This document shows, one piece after another, positions 16,515 through 25,226 of a DNA stretch of 64,000 bases (the stretch's first letter is position 1; each line of letters opens with the position of its first letter). Both the position numbers and the translations under genes were made by a program. Under the pieces are notes generated by a model, which was not told the DNA's origin, made no database searches, and saw nothing but the letters and a program-made list of their open reading frames with translations. The stretch is taken from NCBI RefSeq assembly GCF_000425585.1, contig NZ_AUDS01000008.1, positions 62,001-126,000 of the forward strand, given 5' to 3'. Origin of the DNA: Terrimonas ferruginea DSM 30193 (GTDB lineage Bacteria; Bacteroidota; Bacteroidia; Chitinophagales; Chitinophagaceae).

Positions 16515-17525
16515 TCAGGAAGCCTGCATTTCCTTGATCTTCTCCCGGATCTTGGTCTCAATCTCCATGGAAAGCTCAGGATTATCAAGCAGCAACTGAC
16601 GAACCGCATCACGGCCCTGGCCGAGTTTATCGCTGTTGTAGCTGAACCAGCTACCGCTCTTCTGAACGATGCCCAGTTCTACACCCATGTCGATGATCTC
16701 GCCGGTTTTGGAGATACCCTGGCCGAATATGATATCGAATTCAGCAGCGCGGAAAGGAGGCGCCACTTTGTTTTTTACCACTTTTACTTTTACACGGTTA
16801 CCAATCGCTTCGTCACCATCCTTTATCTGTGTGCTGCGACGGATATCCAAACGTACAGACGCATAGAATTTCAGCGCATTACCACCAGTGGTGGTTTCGG
16901 GGTTACCGAACATTACACCGATCTTCTCGCGCAACTGGTTAATGAATATGCAAATAGTATTAGTCTTCGAAATAGTTGCTGTCAGTTTACGGAGAGCCTG
17001 GCTCATCAGACGGGCCTGAAGACCCATCTTGCTGTCACCCATTTCTCCTTCGAGTTCACCTTTTGGTACAAGTGCAGCTACCGAGTCGATCACGACCACA
17101 TCCAGCGCGCCGGAAAGAATCAAACGGTCGGCAATTTCCAACGCCTGCTCACCATAATCCGGCTGGGAGATCAGCAGATTATCAACATCCACCCCCAGTT
17201 TCTTGGCATATGAACTGTCAAAAGCGTGCTCCGCATCGATGATGGCACACATGCCACCCTTTTTCTGCGCTTCCGCAATAACATGGGTTGCCACCGTGGT
17301 TTTACCAGATGATTCCGGACCATAGATCTCTACCACACGGCCACGCGGTAAACCGCCAATACCCAACGCCACATCCAGGCCGATAGAACCGGTGGACACT
17401 ACTTCCTGCGTGACCTCGCCTTTTTCATTCATCATCATTACACTGCCCTTACCAAAATCTTTGTCGATCTTGTCCATGGTAAGCTTGAGCGCCTTTAATT
17501 TCTCTGCATTGGTATTGCTTGACAT
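16515..17525 (-). CDS. recA: Recombinase RecA
   Basis: A 336-residue RecA. The Walker A motif is [22 protein letters not shown] (Walker B) and the L1/L2 DNA-binding loops ([15 protein letters not shown] and [20 protein letters not shown]) are conserved. It forms filaments on single-stranded DNA for homologous recombination and SOS cleavage. ATG at 17525 ([13 protein letters not shown]) is taken as the start; the frame can be extended nine codons to 17552. Two TAnnTTTG-type motifs lie upstream. The C-terminus ends [12 protein letters not shown], without the long acidic tail of the E. coli protein. Confidence 0.98.
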   Translation of the reverse strand: MSSNTNAEKLKALKLTMDKIDKDFGKGSVMMMNEKGEVTQEVVSTGSIGLDVALGIGGLPRGRVVEIYGPESSGKTTVATHVIAEAQKKGGMCAIIDAEHAFDSSYAKKLGVDVDNLLISQPDYGEQALEIADRLILSGALDVVVIDSVAALVPKGELEGEMGDSKMGLQARLMSQALRKLTATISKTNTICIFINQLREKIGVMFGNPETTTGGNALKFYASVRLDIRRSTQIKDGDEAIGNRVKVKVVKNKVAPPFRAAEFDIIFGQGISKTGEIIDMGVELGIVQKSGSWFSYNSDKLGQGRDAVRQLLLDNPELSMEIETKIREKIKEMQAS

Positions 17526-17549
17526 TTCTATAGTTTTTGCTGTTTGTCC

Positions 17550-17557
17550 CAAAATTA
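17550..17557 (-). promoter_or_regulatory. Possible -7 element upstream of recA
   Basis: On the minus strand this reads TAATTTTG, matching the Bacteroidota -7 consensus TAnnTTTG. A second match, TAGTTTTG, lies at 17600-17607. No clear -33 element is seen for either. Confidence 0.35.
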
Positions 17558-17743
17558 TATGCTTTAATTACCGCCCACCTAAAAATTTTACTAACGGTAC
17601 AAAACTAAATCATTTAGCAACACGGCGCTAATTTTTTTGGATTTTTTTCTTTTCCCCGCCATCCTGCATTTACCGCCCGGCCCATTTACTTTATTTGACG
17701 GATATTTGCACCCGAACCAACTCCGTCCACCAAAACTAAGAGC

Positions 17744-19618
17744 ATGCAACGCCTTTTCCCTGGGATTTCAGCGGCCATTTTGCTGTTTTTTTCCACCAGC
17801 CTGCAGGCGCAGGATACCGACAACAATGTGGTCGTCGAAAACAAGATCCAGACCTTCCGCTTTCAGACAGCCGCCAAAGGCGAACGCGTTGAGATTGCCG
17901 AAGAGTATGACGTCACCTTCCGCTGCAACGATGTGCGTACCGAAATCCCCTTCAGCGAAATGTACGATTCCACCACCACCATCGACGATGTAACCATATA
18001 TGTTAACGGCAGCAAAGCCAAACAGATCCGCCCGCGCTACGAATACTATTCCGTAGAAAGCATTTTCTATTCCGATGCCCGCATCTGCTACTTTTCCCTG
18101 CCGCTCGAAAAAAGAAACAGCACCAGCCGCGTCGTACTCCGCAGAACCCATCAGGACCCGCAGTATTTTACCAGCGTTTATTTCACAGAACCCTATCTCA
18201 CTGAAAAAAAGACGGTTCGCTTTATCATACCCATCTGGATGAACGCAGAGCTGGTGGAGTATAATTTCAAAGGCTTCGATATCCGGAAGGCCGAGTCTAT
18301 CGAAAATAATGAACGCATCATTACTTATACACTCAGCAATATTCCCAAACCCATGCGCGAGTCAAGAGCACCGGGCAGCTCCTATATCCGCCCGCATATC
18401 CTTGTGCGCTGCCAGGAAGCCAGGCCGGGCAATAAGCAATTCGTTTATTTTAAGACATTGCAGGATCAATACAAATGGTATATATCCCTGGTACGCCAGG
18501 TGCAGGATGACCAGGAGCTACTTAAAAAGAAAGCGACCGAACTCACCGCCGGCCTCTCGTCCGACATGGAAAAAGTAAAAGCCATTTTTTATTGGGTACA
18601 GCAACATATCCGCTACATCGCTTTTGAAGATGGTATTGCCGGTTTCCGCCCCGCTCCCGCCGGCGATGTGCTTCGCAAACAATACGGCGATTGTAAAGGG
18701 ATGGCCAATCTCACCCGCGGATTATTAAAAGCCATCGGCCTAGATGCCCGCGTGTGCTGGCTCGGTACCAATCATATCGCTTATGATTATTCCACACCTT
18801 CCATGGCCGTAGATAATCACATGATCTGCGCATGGATTTATAAGGGTAAAAAATATTTTCTCGATGCTACCGAAACCAATATCGGCCTGAATGAATACGC
18901 CGAACGCATCCAGGGCCGGCAGGTGTTGATCGAAAACGGCGACAGCTACCTGCTCGAAACCATACCCGCCACTACACCCGAACAAAACGTTCAACGGGAG
19001 ACGGCCAAACTGCATTTCGCAAACGCACTCGACCTCAAAGGCGATGTACAACTTTCTTTCAAAGGCGAATCACGCTCAGACCTGCTCAACAGCATCGAAC
19101 GTACCAAGAAAGACAATATGCAGCAATCGCTGATCTCTTATCTTTCCAAAAGCAACCAGGATTATGCCATTGAAAATCTGCAACCCGCCATTTTCAATAC
19201 ACCCGATACCCTGCTCAACATTCAATACCATTTGCATTTCCGCAACGCCATTACTGCGTTCGACAAAGAACTTTATGCAGAACTGGATTTCCGGAAGGAG
19301 ATGAACGACTTTCGCGTTGACGCGGCCAAACGCCAGCACGATATCCTGCTTCCTTATAAAGAACATATCATTACCGAAATAGAACTGGATATTCCCGCAG
19401 GCTATCGCGTTAAAACCGTTCCCGATAACCTGAAAAGCCAGCATACCAACGCCGACGTTTCCATTTCTTATCAGCAAAAACCCGGTAAACTTATTTACCG
19501 CAAAGAGATTCGCATCAAGGAAACCTGGTTGCGTAAAGCCGATTTTGAAAAATGGAACACCTTTATCAATGGACTCGCCGGCAAGTACCGCGAACAGATC
19601 GTTTTTGAAAAGAATTAA
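17744..19618 (+). CDS. DUF3857 and transglutaminase-like domain protein, catalytic triad present
   Basis: A 624-residue exported protein with signal peptide (about 1-22, ending LQA). An N-terminal DUF3857 beta domain (about 40-230) is followed by a transglutaminase-like domain. The catalytic triad is visible: C317 in QYGDCKGMANL, H359 in DNHMICAW and D374 in FLDATE. A C-terminal beta region (about 420-620) follows. Such proteins are periplasmic in Bacteroidota and of unknown substrate; the fold allows amide-bond transfer or hydrolysis. A second DUF3857 gene follows after 24 bp, so the two form an operon and probably act together. Confidence 0.87.
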   Translation: MQRLFPGISAAILLFFSTSLQAQDTDNNVVVENKIQTFRFQTAAKGERVEIAEEYDVTFRCNDVRTEIPFSEMYDSTTTIDDVTIYVNGSKAKQIRPRYEYYSVESIFYSDARICYFSLPLEKRNSTSRVVLRRTHQDPQYFTSVYFTEPYLTEKKTVRFIIPIWMNAELVEYNFKGFDIRKAESIENNERIITYTLSNIPKPMRESRAPGSSYIRPHILVRCQEARPGNKQFVYFKTLQDQYKWYISLVRQVQDDQELLKKKATELTAGLSSDMEKVKAIFYWVQQHIRYIAFEDGIAGFRPAPAGDVLRKQYGDCKGMANLTRGLLKAIGLDARVCWLGTNHIAYDYSTPSMAVDNHMICAWIYKGKKYFLDATETNIGLNEYAERIQGRQVLIENGDSYLLETIPATTPEQNVQRETAKLHFANALDLKGDVQLSFKGESRSDLLNSIERTKKDNMQQSLISYLSKSNQDYAIENLQPAIFNTPDTLLNIQYHLHFRNAITAFDKELYAELDFRKEMNDFRVDAAKRQHDILLPYKEHIITEIELDIPAGYRVKTVPDNLKSQHTNADVSISYQQKPGKLIYRKEIRIKETWLRKADFEKWNTFINGLAGKYREQIVFEKN

Positions 19619-19642
19619 ACCCACCAGAAAACCAAGCCAAGC

Positions 19643-21907
19643 ATGAAACATTTCCTGGGACTTTGTGTCCTCCTTCTCTCTTTGTCTGTTGCAGCACAGA
19701 ATGATGATTACAAAAAGATGGCCGACGAACTCGAGCAACGCATTTTCGGTACGCCGGATACGGCTTTTGCAGCCAATACGGTTCCGGATTTTTATAAAAA
19801 TGAGTCCGCTGTTATCCTCGCAAAAAAGATCAGCCTCGAGACCAGCTCCAAAAAAGTAGGCAGCTTTTTCGTGAACCGCAGTGCACGCACCATGTTCAAC
19901 TTCCTGAATATTTACCGGGAAAAAATTCTTCTCAACGACAAATCCGCACTCGACGAATACTCCGAACTCACCTTCACCGAATTACAGGAAAAAAACAAAA
20001 CCATTGTTGGTAATTATAAGAACTATTCATTTGTCAATATCCGTCTCATCAAACCCGACGGCAGCGTTCATAAAATAAACGTGGACGAAGCGGTAGCGCT
20101 GGAAGGAAGAAACAACAAGAAAAAAATAGCGATCCCCGGTCTGTCGGTTGGTGATATCCTTGATTTTTATTCTGTAAAATATTACGATATCAACAGTGCT
20201 GCACAAAATCAAATGCCCGATGAATCGAATGAAGTACTTGCGGGAGACTATCCGGTGATCAACTACGAATTGAGCTTTGTGTTCGACAGCCGTTTTTCTG
20301 CAGAATATCAAACGATCAATGGCGCACCTGACTTTAAAGTAACCTACGATTCAGAAGAAGAATCCAACCGGCTGGTATTGAAAGCCCGCCATCTTCCGAA
20401 GATGAAAGACATGTTGTGGTATTCCATTCCACGCCAGATCCCTATTGTGCGGGTAAAATATACAACGGGCAGTATTGTGCGTAAAGACCTTCCGGCCATC
20501 AAACCCGGTAGCGTGGAGAAGGCGAAGAAATACGAAAACCTGATCGAAGCAAAGTTTGGAGATATTGCTGCCAACATTTTCACTTTGCAGACAAGAGCAG
20601 GCTCACCTTATTATTCGCGCGGCTTTGCCCCTTTCCGCGAGCAGTTCCGCGACGCGTATAAAAAATATAAAAAGGCACATCCCGAAGCCGATAATACAGA
20701 CTCGCTTATTTCGTATCTGTACCGGTTTAGCAAGTGGACGGATTCTTATTCCAGTTTCGACCTCGAATCCAATTTCTCTACACCTTATATCGAGTATGGC
20801 CTGTATCATCAGATACTTGGCTGCCTGCAGTTTGCTTTCACGCTGGAAAAAGAATATAAAATCCCCAGCGATATCGTGATCGTGGCGGGACGCAACAGTG
20901 TATCGCGCGACAACCTTTTTGATTTGACAGACCTGAGCGTAATGGTACGTGCTGGTAGCAAGAAAGAGCGTTTCTTCTCCTACTCCACCAGTCTTTACCA
21001 GGAAAATGAAATCCCGGCTTCCTTCCAGGGCGAAGAGGCTAAAGTAATCTACTTCGATTTTTCACGCAGCAATATTGATTTCGACAAAGGAAGAGTGATC
21101 AAGCTGCCGGTGAGTTCGCATAAAGACAATAACAAGGCGGAAAAGCTTCGCGTAAAATTCAACGCTGACAATCCCGAGCAAATGCTGATCTACCGCAACC
21201 AGAAAGCAACAGGCATCCAACGCCGGGATCAACAGGCCTGGCTTGGTTTGTTTGAAGACGCGGCCATGGAAGCCGGCTGGTCGGTTGGAGAAAACAAAAC
21301 ATTACTCGAGATCAACGACGACCGCAATAAAAAATCGAGAAAGCAGGCCGATGAGTTAGCCTCCGTGATCAAAAAAGCACGTACCGAAAAGAAAAAAGCT
21401 TTCGAAAACGAAATAGAAAGCTCGTACGGCACCGCCGCCAAAGAACTCAAGGATTTCAGGATCATTTCCCTGGGATCAATGCCCGGTCAGCCGGTGTTTG
21501 AAATGGAACAAAATTTTGTCATGGAAGGCTGGGTGAAAAAAGCCGGTAATAATTATATCGTGGATGCCGGTAAGCTCATCACCGAGCAACTGGAACTGAA
21601 ACCCGACCAGCGCGAACGGAAGATCAGCGTGTACATGCCTTATCCGCGCAGCTACAGCTACCAGATTGAATTGGAAATCCCCGAAGGTTTTACAGCCGAA
21701 GGATTGGATAAATTTAACCGCAAGGTGGAGAATGTTTCGGGAGGTTTTGTTACCACCGCACGCACCGAAAATAATAAGGTGCTGATCACGGCCGAGAAAT
21801 GGTATACCAAATCATGGGAGCCGGTAGAGAACTGGCCGAACATTACGGCATTTATCGATGAGGCATTCCAGTTTACCAAAGAGAAAATATTGCTGAGAAA
21901 AAAATAA
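19643..21907 (+). CDS. DUF3857 domain protein with degenerate transglutaminase-like region
   Basis: A 754-residue exported protein with signal peptide (about 1-18, ending SVAAQ). The N-terminal part resembles its neighbour: an LTFTELQEKNKTIVGNY segment, then IRLIKPDGSVHKINVDEAV and a LPGLSVGDILDFY-like turn (IPGLSVGDILDFYSV) typical of DUF3857. In the region where the neighbour carries YGDCKGM this protein has LYHQILGCLQFAFTLEKEY and lacks a recognisable Cys-His-Asp triad. It may therefore be a non-catalytic partner of the upstream protein. A Lys/Glu-rich stretch (about 565-600) suggests a helical insertion. It ends before the tandem repeat region. Confidence 0.82.
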   Translation: MKHFLGLCVLLLSLSVAAQNDDYKKMADELEQRIFGTPDTAFAANTVPDFYKNESAVILAKKISLETSSKKVGSFFVNRSARTMFNFLNIYREKILLNDKSALDEYSELTFTELQEKNKTIVGNYKNYSFVNIRLIKPDGSVHKINVDEAVALEGRNNKKKIAIPGLSVGDILDFYSVKYYDINSAAQNQMPDESNEVLAGDYPVINYELSFVFDSRFSAEYQTINGAPDFKVTYDSEEESNRLVLKARHLPKMKDMLWYSIPRQIPIVRVKYTTGSIVRKDLPAIKPGSVEKAKKYENLIEAKFGDIAANIFTLQTRAGSPYYSRGFAPFREQFRDAYKKYKKAHPEADNTDSLISYLYRFSKWTDSYSSFDLESNFSTPYIEYGLYHQILGCLQFAFTLEKEYKIPSDIVIVAGRNSVSRDNLFDLTDLSVMVRAGSKKERFFSYSTSLYQENEIPASFQGEEAKVIYFDFSRSNIDFDKGRVIKLPVSSHKDNNKAEKLRVKFNADNPEQMLIYRNQKATGIQRRDQQAWLGLFEDAAMEAGWSVGENKTLLEINDDRNKKSRKQADELASVIKKARTEKKKAFENEIESSYGTAAKELKDFRIISLGSMPGQPVFEMEQNFVMEGWVKKAGNNYIVDAGKLITEQLELKPDQRERKISVYMPYPRSYSYQIELEIPEGFTAEGLDKFNRKVENVSGGFVTTARTENNKVLITAEKWYTKSWEPVENWPNITAFIDEAFQFTKEKILLRKK

Positions 21908-21970
21908 CATCGTTCATGTATGTTATGTTCTCACCCTAACTCTTCGGAATATTTCAAACCCTGTCAGGCA

Positions 21971-22450
21971 GACATCAGCCACCGTTGATTTCCAGACCAA
22001 CGGGCCTGCTCGCTCTTGCGTTATGTACGAAGTTGACCTTAGCCTATCGAAGCAATCCGACTCCTGCTTGTCGGTCGGGAGACCAACAAAGGCGCTAATT
22101 TGTCCCTCTCGTAGACATCAGCCACCGTTGATTTCCAGACCAACGGGTCCGCTCGCTCTTGCGTTATGTACGAAGTTGACCTTAGCCTGTCGAAGCAATC
22201 CGACTCCTGTTTGTTGGTCGGGAGACCAACAAAGGCGCTAATTTGTAGCTCTCGTAGACATACGCCCCCGTTGGTCTCCAGACCAACGGACCTGCTCGCT
22301 CTTGCGTTATCTACGAAGTTGACCTTAGCCTGTCGAAGCAATCCGACTGCTTGTTGGTCGGGAGACCAACAAAGGCGCTAATTTGTACCTCTCGTAGACA
22401 TACGCCCCCGTTGGTCTTCAGACCAACGGGCCTGCTCGCTCTTGCGTTAT
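21971..22450. repeat. Tandem repeat of about 143 bp, three and a half copies
   Basis: Units begin GACATCAGCC or GACATACGCC at 21971, 22114, 22257 and 22397 (periods 143, 143 and 140 bp); the last stops near 22450. Each unit holds two dyads: CCGTTGGTCTCCAGACCAAC and, about 80 bp on, TTGGTCGGGAGACCAA. The first dyad is decayed in units 1 and 2 (TTGATTTCC) and perfect in unit 3. Frames crossing the array follow the repeat and are not genes. An inverted single copy is at 42574-42714. Confidence 0.92.
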
Positions 22451-22469
22451 GGCGTTAATAATGCCTTTT

Positions 22470-23165
22470 TTATACCGTAAAAAAAACAGCAATCACCACG
22501 GAGGCAATACCGGCAATTAAACCAAGGTATACTTCAGCCGTAGTATGATCGGACACGATCAGGCGCGATGTGCAGGTAATACCGCCTACGAGCAGGGCCA
22601 CCATCATATAAACCGTAAAACTGATATCTGATCCCAGCGCCAGGAATCCGAGGAAGCCGAGCATTACGCCAATGGAAATAGCATGCAGACTGATCTTCAT
22701 GCGGATGTTGGCCATCAGCGCTATAATGGAAGAAACGAAAATGGCCAGCCCAAGCACAACAATACTCCTTGGGATTTCAGGTAAGTTCTTCCATACATAC
22801 CAGATCCAGAAATACAAGGTCATGCAAGCGATGATCGGAATGATGCGGTCTTTCTGCGTGCGGAGTTGAATGGAGTCAAGAAATTTCAACGCCTTCAGCA
22901 GAAGCAGGATAACAACGGGGAAAAAGAAATACGGAAGAAAAGCCTGGATAAAAATCAGCACTTTTTTTTCCGCCGGAAATCCGGTGAACATTGATGGATG
23001 AATGAACAACAGGAAGGCGATCGTATACAACGGGATAAATACCGGATGGAATAAATAGGAGAAAAAACGCGCGAATGCTTTCACGATGGGTGAAAACTGT
23101 ACCTGCGGAAGTTCATTGGCTTCCACCAGTTCGCTGTCACGGTTTACGATCAATCGGGTGTTCAT
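22470..23165 (-). CDS. PAP2-like integral membrane protein
   Basis: A 231-residue protein with about six membrane helices. Near the C-terminus MKISLHAISIG and SRLIVSDHTTAEVYLGLIAG resemble the second and third motifs of PAP2-type phosphatases (SGH and SRxxxxxHxxxD), but the first motif (KxxxxxxRP) is weak: KDRIIPI is the nearest candidate. It may act on lipid phosphates such as undecaprenyl diphosphate, or be a non-catalytic relative. Its 3' end lies 20 bp from the 143-bp tandem repeat array. It is transcribed alone, divergently from the glucosaminidase gene. Confidence 0.62.
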   Translation of the reverse strand: MNTRLIVNRDSELVEANELPQVQFSPIVKAFARFFSYLFHPVFIPLYTIAFLLFIHPSMFTGFPAEKKVLIFIQAFLPYFFFPVVILLLLKALKFLDSIQLRTQKDRIIPIIACMTLYFWIWYVWKNLPEIPRSIVVLGLAIFVSSIIALMANIRMKISLHAISIGVMLGFLGFLALGSDISFTVYMMVALLVGGITCTSRLIVSDHTTAEVYLGLIAGIASVVIAVFFTV

Positions 23166-23273
23166 ATTCTTTATAAAATGCTAGAAATATCCCGCAAGAT
23201 AAATCATTCCGGCGGAGGCAGCAGCAATACCCCGCAATTGCAACGTATCAGATGCTAAATTCATCAGGATACT

Positions 23274-23819
23274 ATGAAAAATCGGCATTTTCTTGTAGGT
23301 TTACCGCCATCCATGGCATGTATACCCCGTAAAAAACGACGAATGCTGCCTTTTCGCAGGACTTTTATTTTCCTCGGCCTGCTGGCGCTGATGGTGCTAA
23401 CCGTTCCGGCCCGGGCACAAAAGGCGTATGTCAGTAAATACCGGCCGTTGGCAGATTCGCTGTCAGCCGTGTACGGCATCCCGAGTTCCGTAATCCTGGC
23501 AGTGGCCATCGTCGAATCAGGTGCCGGCACTACGCGCAACGCCCGTTTACTGAATAATCATTTTGGCATCGTAGGCAGCAACCGGCTTCAGAAAACACAT
23601 GGCATCCGCACGCGCTACAAACAATACCCCAGTGTGGCCGCATCCTATGCGGCATTTTGTCAATTGGTGGCACGAAGAAAATTTTATCCTAAATTGAAGG
23701 GGGAAAAGGATTACCGGAAATGGGTCGAAGCCATCAGCAAGACCGGCTATTCGGAACGTCCCGCAGAATGGCGGAAAAAAATAATCACTGCTATTCAAAG
23801 AAATAAACTGGCTAACTAA
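23274..23819 (+). CDS. Secreted glucosaminidase (GH73-like) peptidoglycan hydrolase
   Basis: A 181-residue protein. After a basic N-terminus and a hydrophobic signal helix (about 31-48, ending ARAQ) comes a single catalytic domain. ILAVAIVESGAGTTRNARLLNNHFGI carries the catalytic Glu (E81) of the flagellar J/GH73 fold, and the later YPSVAASYAAFCQLVARR and YAE-like WVEAISKTGYS segments match it. It should cut N-acetylglucosamine linkages in the periplasm. An alternative start at 23343 (MLPFRRTFIFLG) gives a more usual signal peptide. The SGNH gene follows after 18 bp. Confidence 0.85.
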   Translation: MKNRHFLVGLPPSMACIPRKKRRMLPFRRTFIFLGLLALMVLTVPARAQKAYVSKYRPLADSLSAVYGIPSSVILAVAIVESGAGTTRNARLLNNHFGIVGSNRLQKTHGIRTRYKQYPSVAASYAAFCQLVARRKFYPKLKGEKDYRKWVEAISKTGYSERPAEWRKKIITAIQRNKLAN

Positions 23820-23837
23820 TCGTTTCTTCGTGTTTGT

Positions 23838-25217
23838 ATGAATAGCAACCGCCGCGTCTTCCTATTTGTGGTGTATGCCGTTTCGGCTTATTTGTTTTTT
23901 TCCCTTGTGAGCTACGCGTTTGGTTTGCATTGGCGTCCGTTCGACCGTGTGAACCTGATTGCCGATGTGGTAACAGGTGATTCCACCTTCCTCGCCGACG
24001 GACCCGGGTCCGATACAACAGGTGGCAGCCAACCCATCATCATTGAAGAAAGACCACAACAGGACTTTTTACTTTACCACACACCTCATTACATTACCGG
24101 GTTTCAAACCGACACCAGCCTGGCTTCGCTGCCACACCTGATGGCAAAGTTGTATGCGTTGAAAAACGGGCAGCAGCAAAAGATCCGCATCGCCTATTTC
24201 GGTGACAGCATGATCGAAAACGACCTGCTGACACAAACATTCCGCAAACGTCTGCAGGAATATTTCGGCGGACAAGGCGTGGGTTTTGTCAATATCAATT
24301 TTGTAGGTCACAAACTGCGGCAGACCATCGAACACGATTACTCCAACGGATGGAAGGACGACAACCTGCGCAACGCAAGCGACAAATCCACACTCTATTT
24401 ATCCGGCCACCGTTTCACTACTTCAGGCGACTGGGTGAGCGTAACCGATAAAACAATTACCGATTCCACTTACGTTACGGAGAAAATTTTACTCTGCGGA
24501 AAAACAGAAGCGCCGGTTACCATACGCGTGAACGGACAACCGGTGAGCATCAACGCCGACAAATCATTCAACCGCATCGTACTGGCCTCAGACATTTCCC
24601 GCAAACTGCGACTGGACGTGGACGACAGCCGTTTGCCCCTCTACGGCGTTTCATTTGAACCGCTTTCGGGTGTGATCGTTGATAATTTCTCTTTCCGTGG
24701 CTCACGTGGCGATGAATACAAATCACTTGACAGCAATTTCCTGCAGACAATCGCGCAGGAAAACCCTTACGACCTGATCATTTTTCAATACGGTGTGAAT
24801 GTATTGTTCCGCGCCAACGATAAAAACTTTACCTGGTACGCGCGCATGCTGATGCCGGTAGTGGAACGGTTCCGCAGTAGTTTCCCCAAAGCAGATTTCC
24901 TGATTACCGGAACAGCAGACCGCGCATTCCGTTACCCTGACGGCTATGCTACTGCCGTGGGCATCGATACCCTGCTGAAGATCCAGGCTACCACCGCTTA
25001 TGAAACAGGTTCGTATTTCTATAACCTGTACAGTACGATGGGCGGAAAAAATTCAATTGTGGATTGGGCCAACCGTAAACCATCCTTAGCAAACAAAGAT
25101 TATGTACACCCTAATCACCAGGGTGCTGAAATACTCGGCAATTGGTTTTTTGAAGACCTGCTTCGTGAGTTTGAAAAATACAGCCGGCGCCAGCAAAAAG
25201 GTGATACTCCAAAATAA
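23838..25217 (+). CDS. Membrane-anchored SGNH/GDSL-family protein
   Basis: A 459-residue protein with one N-terminal helix (about 8-28) and a periplasmic SGNH domain. Block I is IAYFGDSMIENDLL with nucleophile S124; block III-like FQYGVNVLF and block V YVHPNHQGAEILG (catalytic Asp/His region) follow. A carbohydrate-binding-like insertion separates blocks I and III. It lies 9 bp upstream of an MBOAT gene; in AlgI/AlgJ/AlgX-type systems the MBOAT protein brings acyl groups across the membrane and an SGNH protein places them on a polysaccharide. The same division of labour is inferred here. Confidence 0.85.
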   Translation: MNSNRRVFLFVVYAVSAYLFFSLVSYAFGLHWRPFDRVNLIADVVTGDSTFLADGPGSDTTGGSQPIIIEERPQQDFLLYHTPHYITGFQTDTSLASLPHLMAKLYALKNGQQQKIRIAYFGDSMIENDLLTQTFRKRLQEYFGGQGVGFVNINFVGHKLRQTIEHDYSNGWKDDNLRNASDKSTLYLSGHRFTTSGDWVSVTDKTITDSTYVTEKILLCGKTEAPVTIRVNGQPVSINADKSFNRIVLASDISRKLRLDVDDSRLPLYGVSFEPLSGVIVDNFSFRGSRGDEYKSLDSNFLQTIAQENPYDLIIFQYGVNVLFRANDKNFTWYARMLMPVVERFRSSFPKADFLITGTADRAFRYPDGYATAVGIDTLLKIQATTAYETGSYFYNLYSTMGGKNSIVDWANRKPSLANKDYVHPNHQGAEILGNWFFEDLLREFEKYSRRQQKGDTPK

Positions 25218-25226
25218 AAGTTAAGT

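Noticed and set aside
21971-22450. CRISPR-like array or small repeated proteins (frames at 22023-22241, 22039-22341, 22166-22381)
   Set aside because: The unit is repeated in full without variable spacers; the frames simply read through the repeat and share no start context or family.
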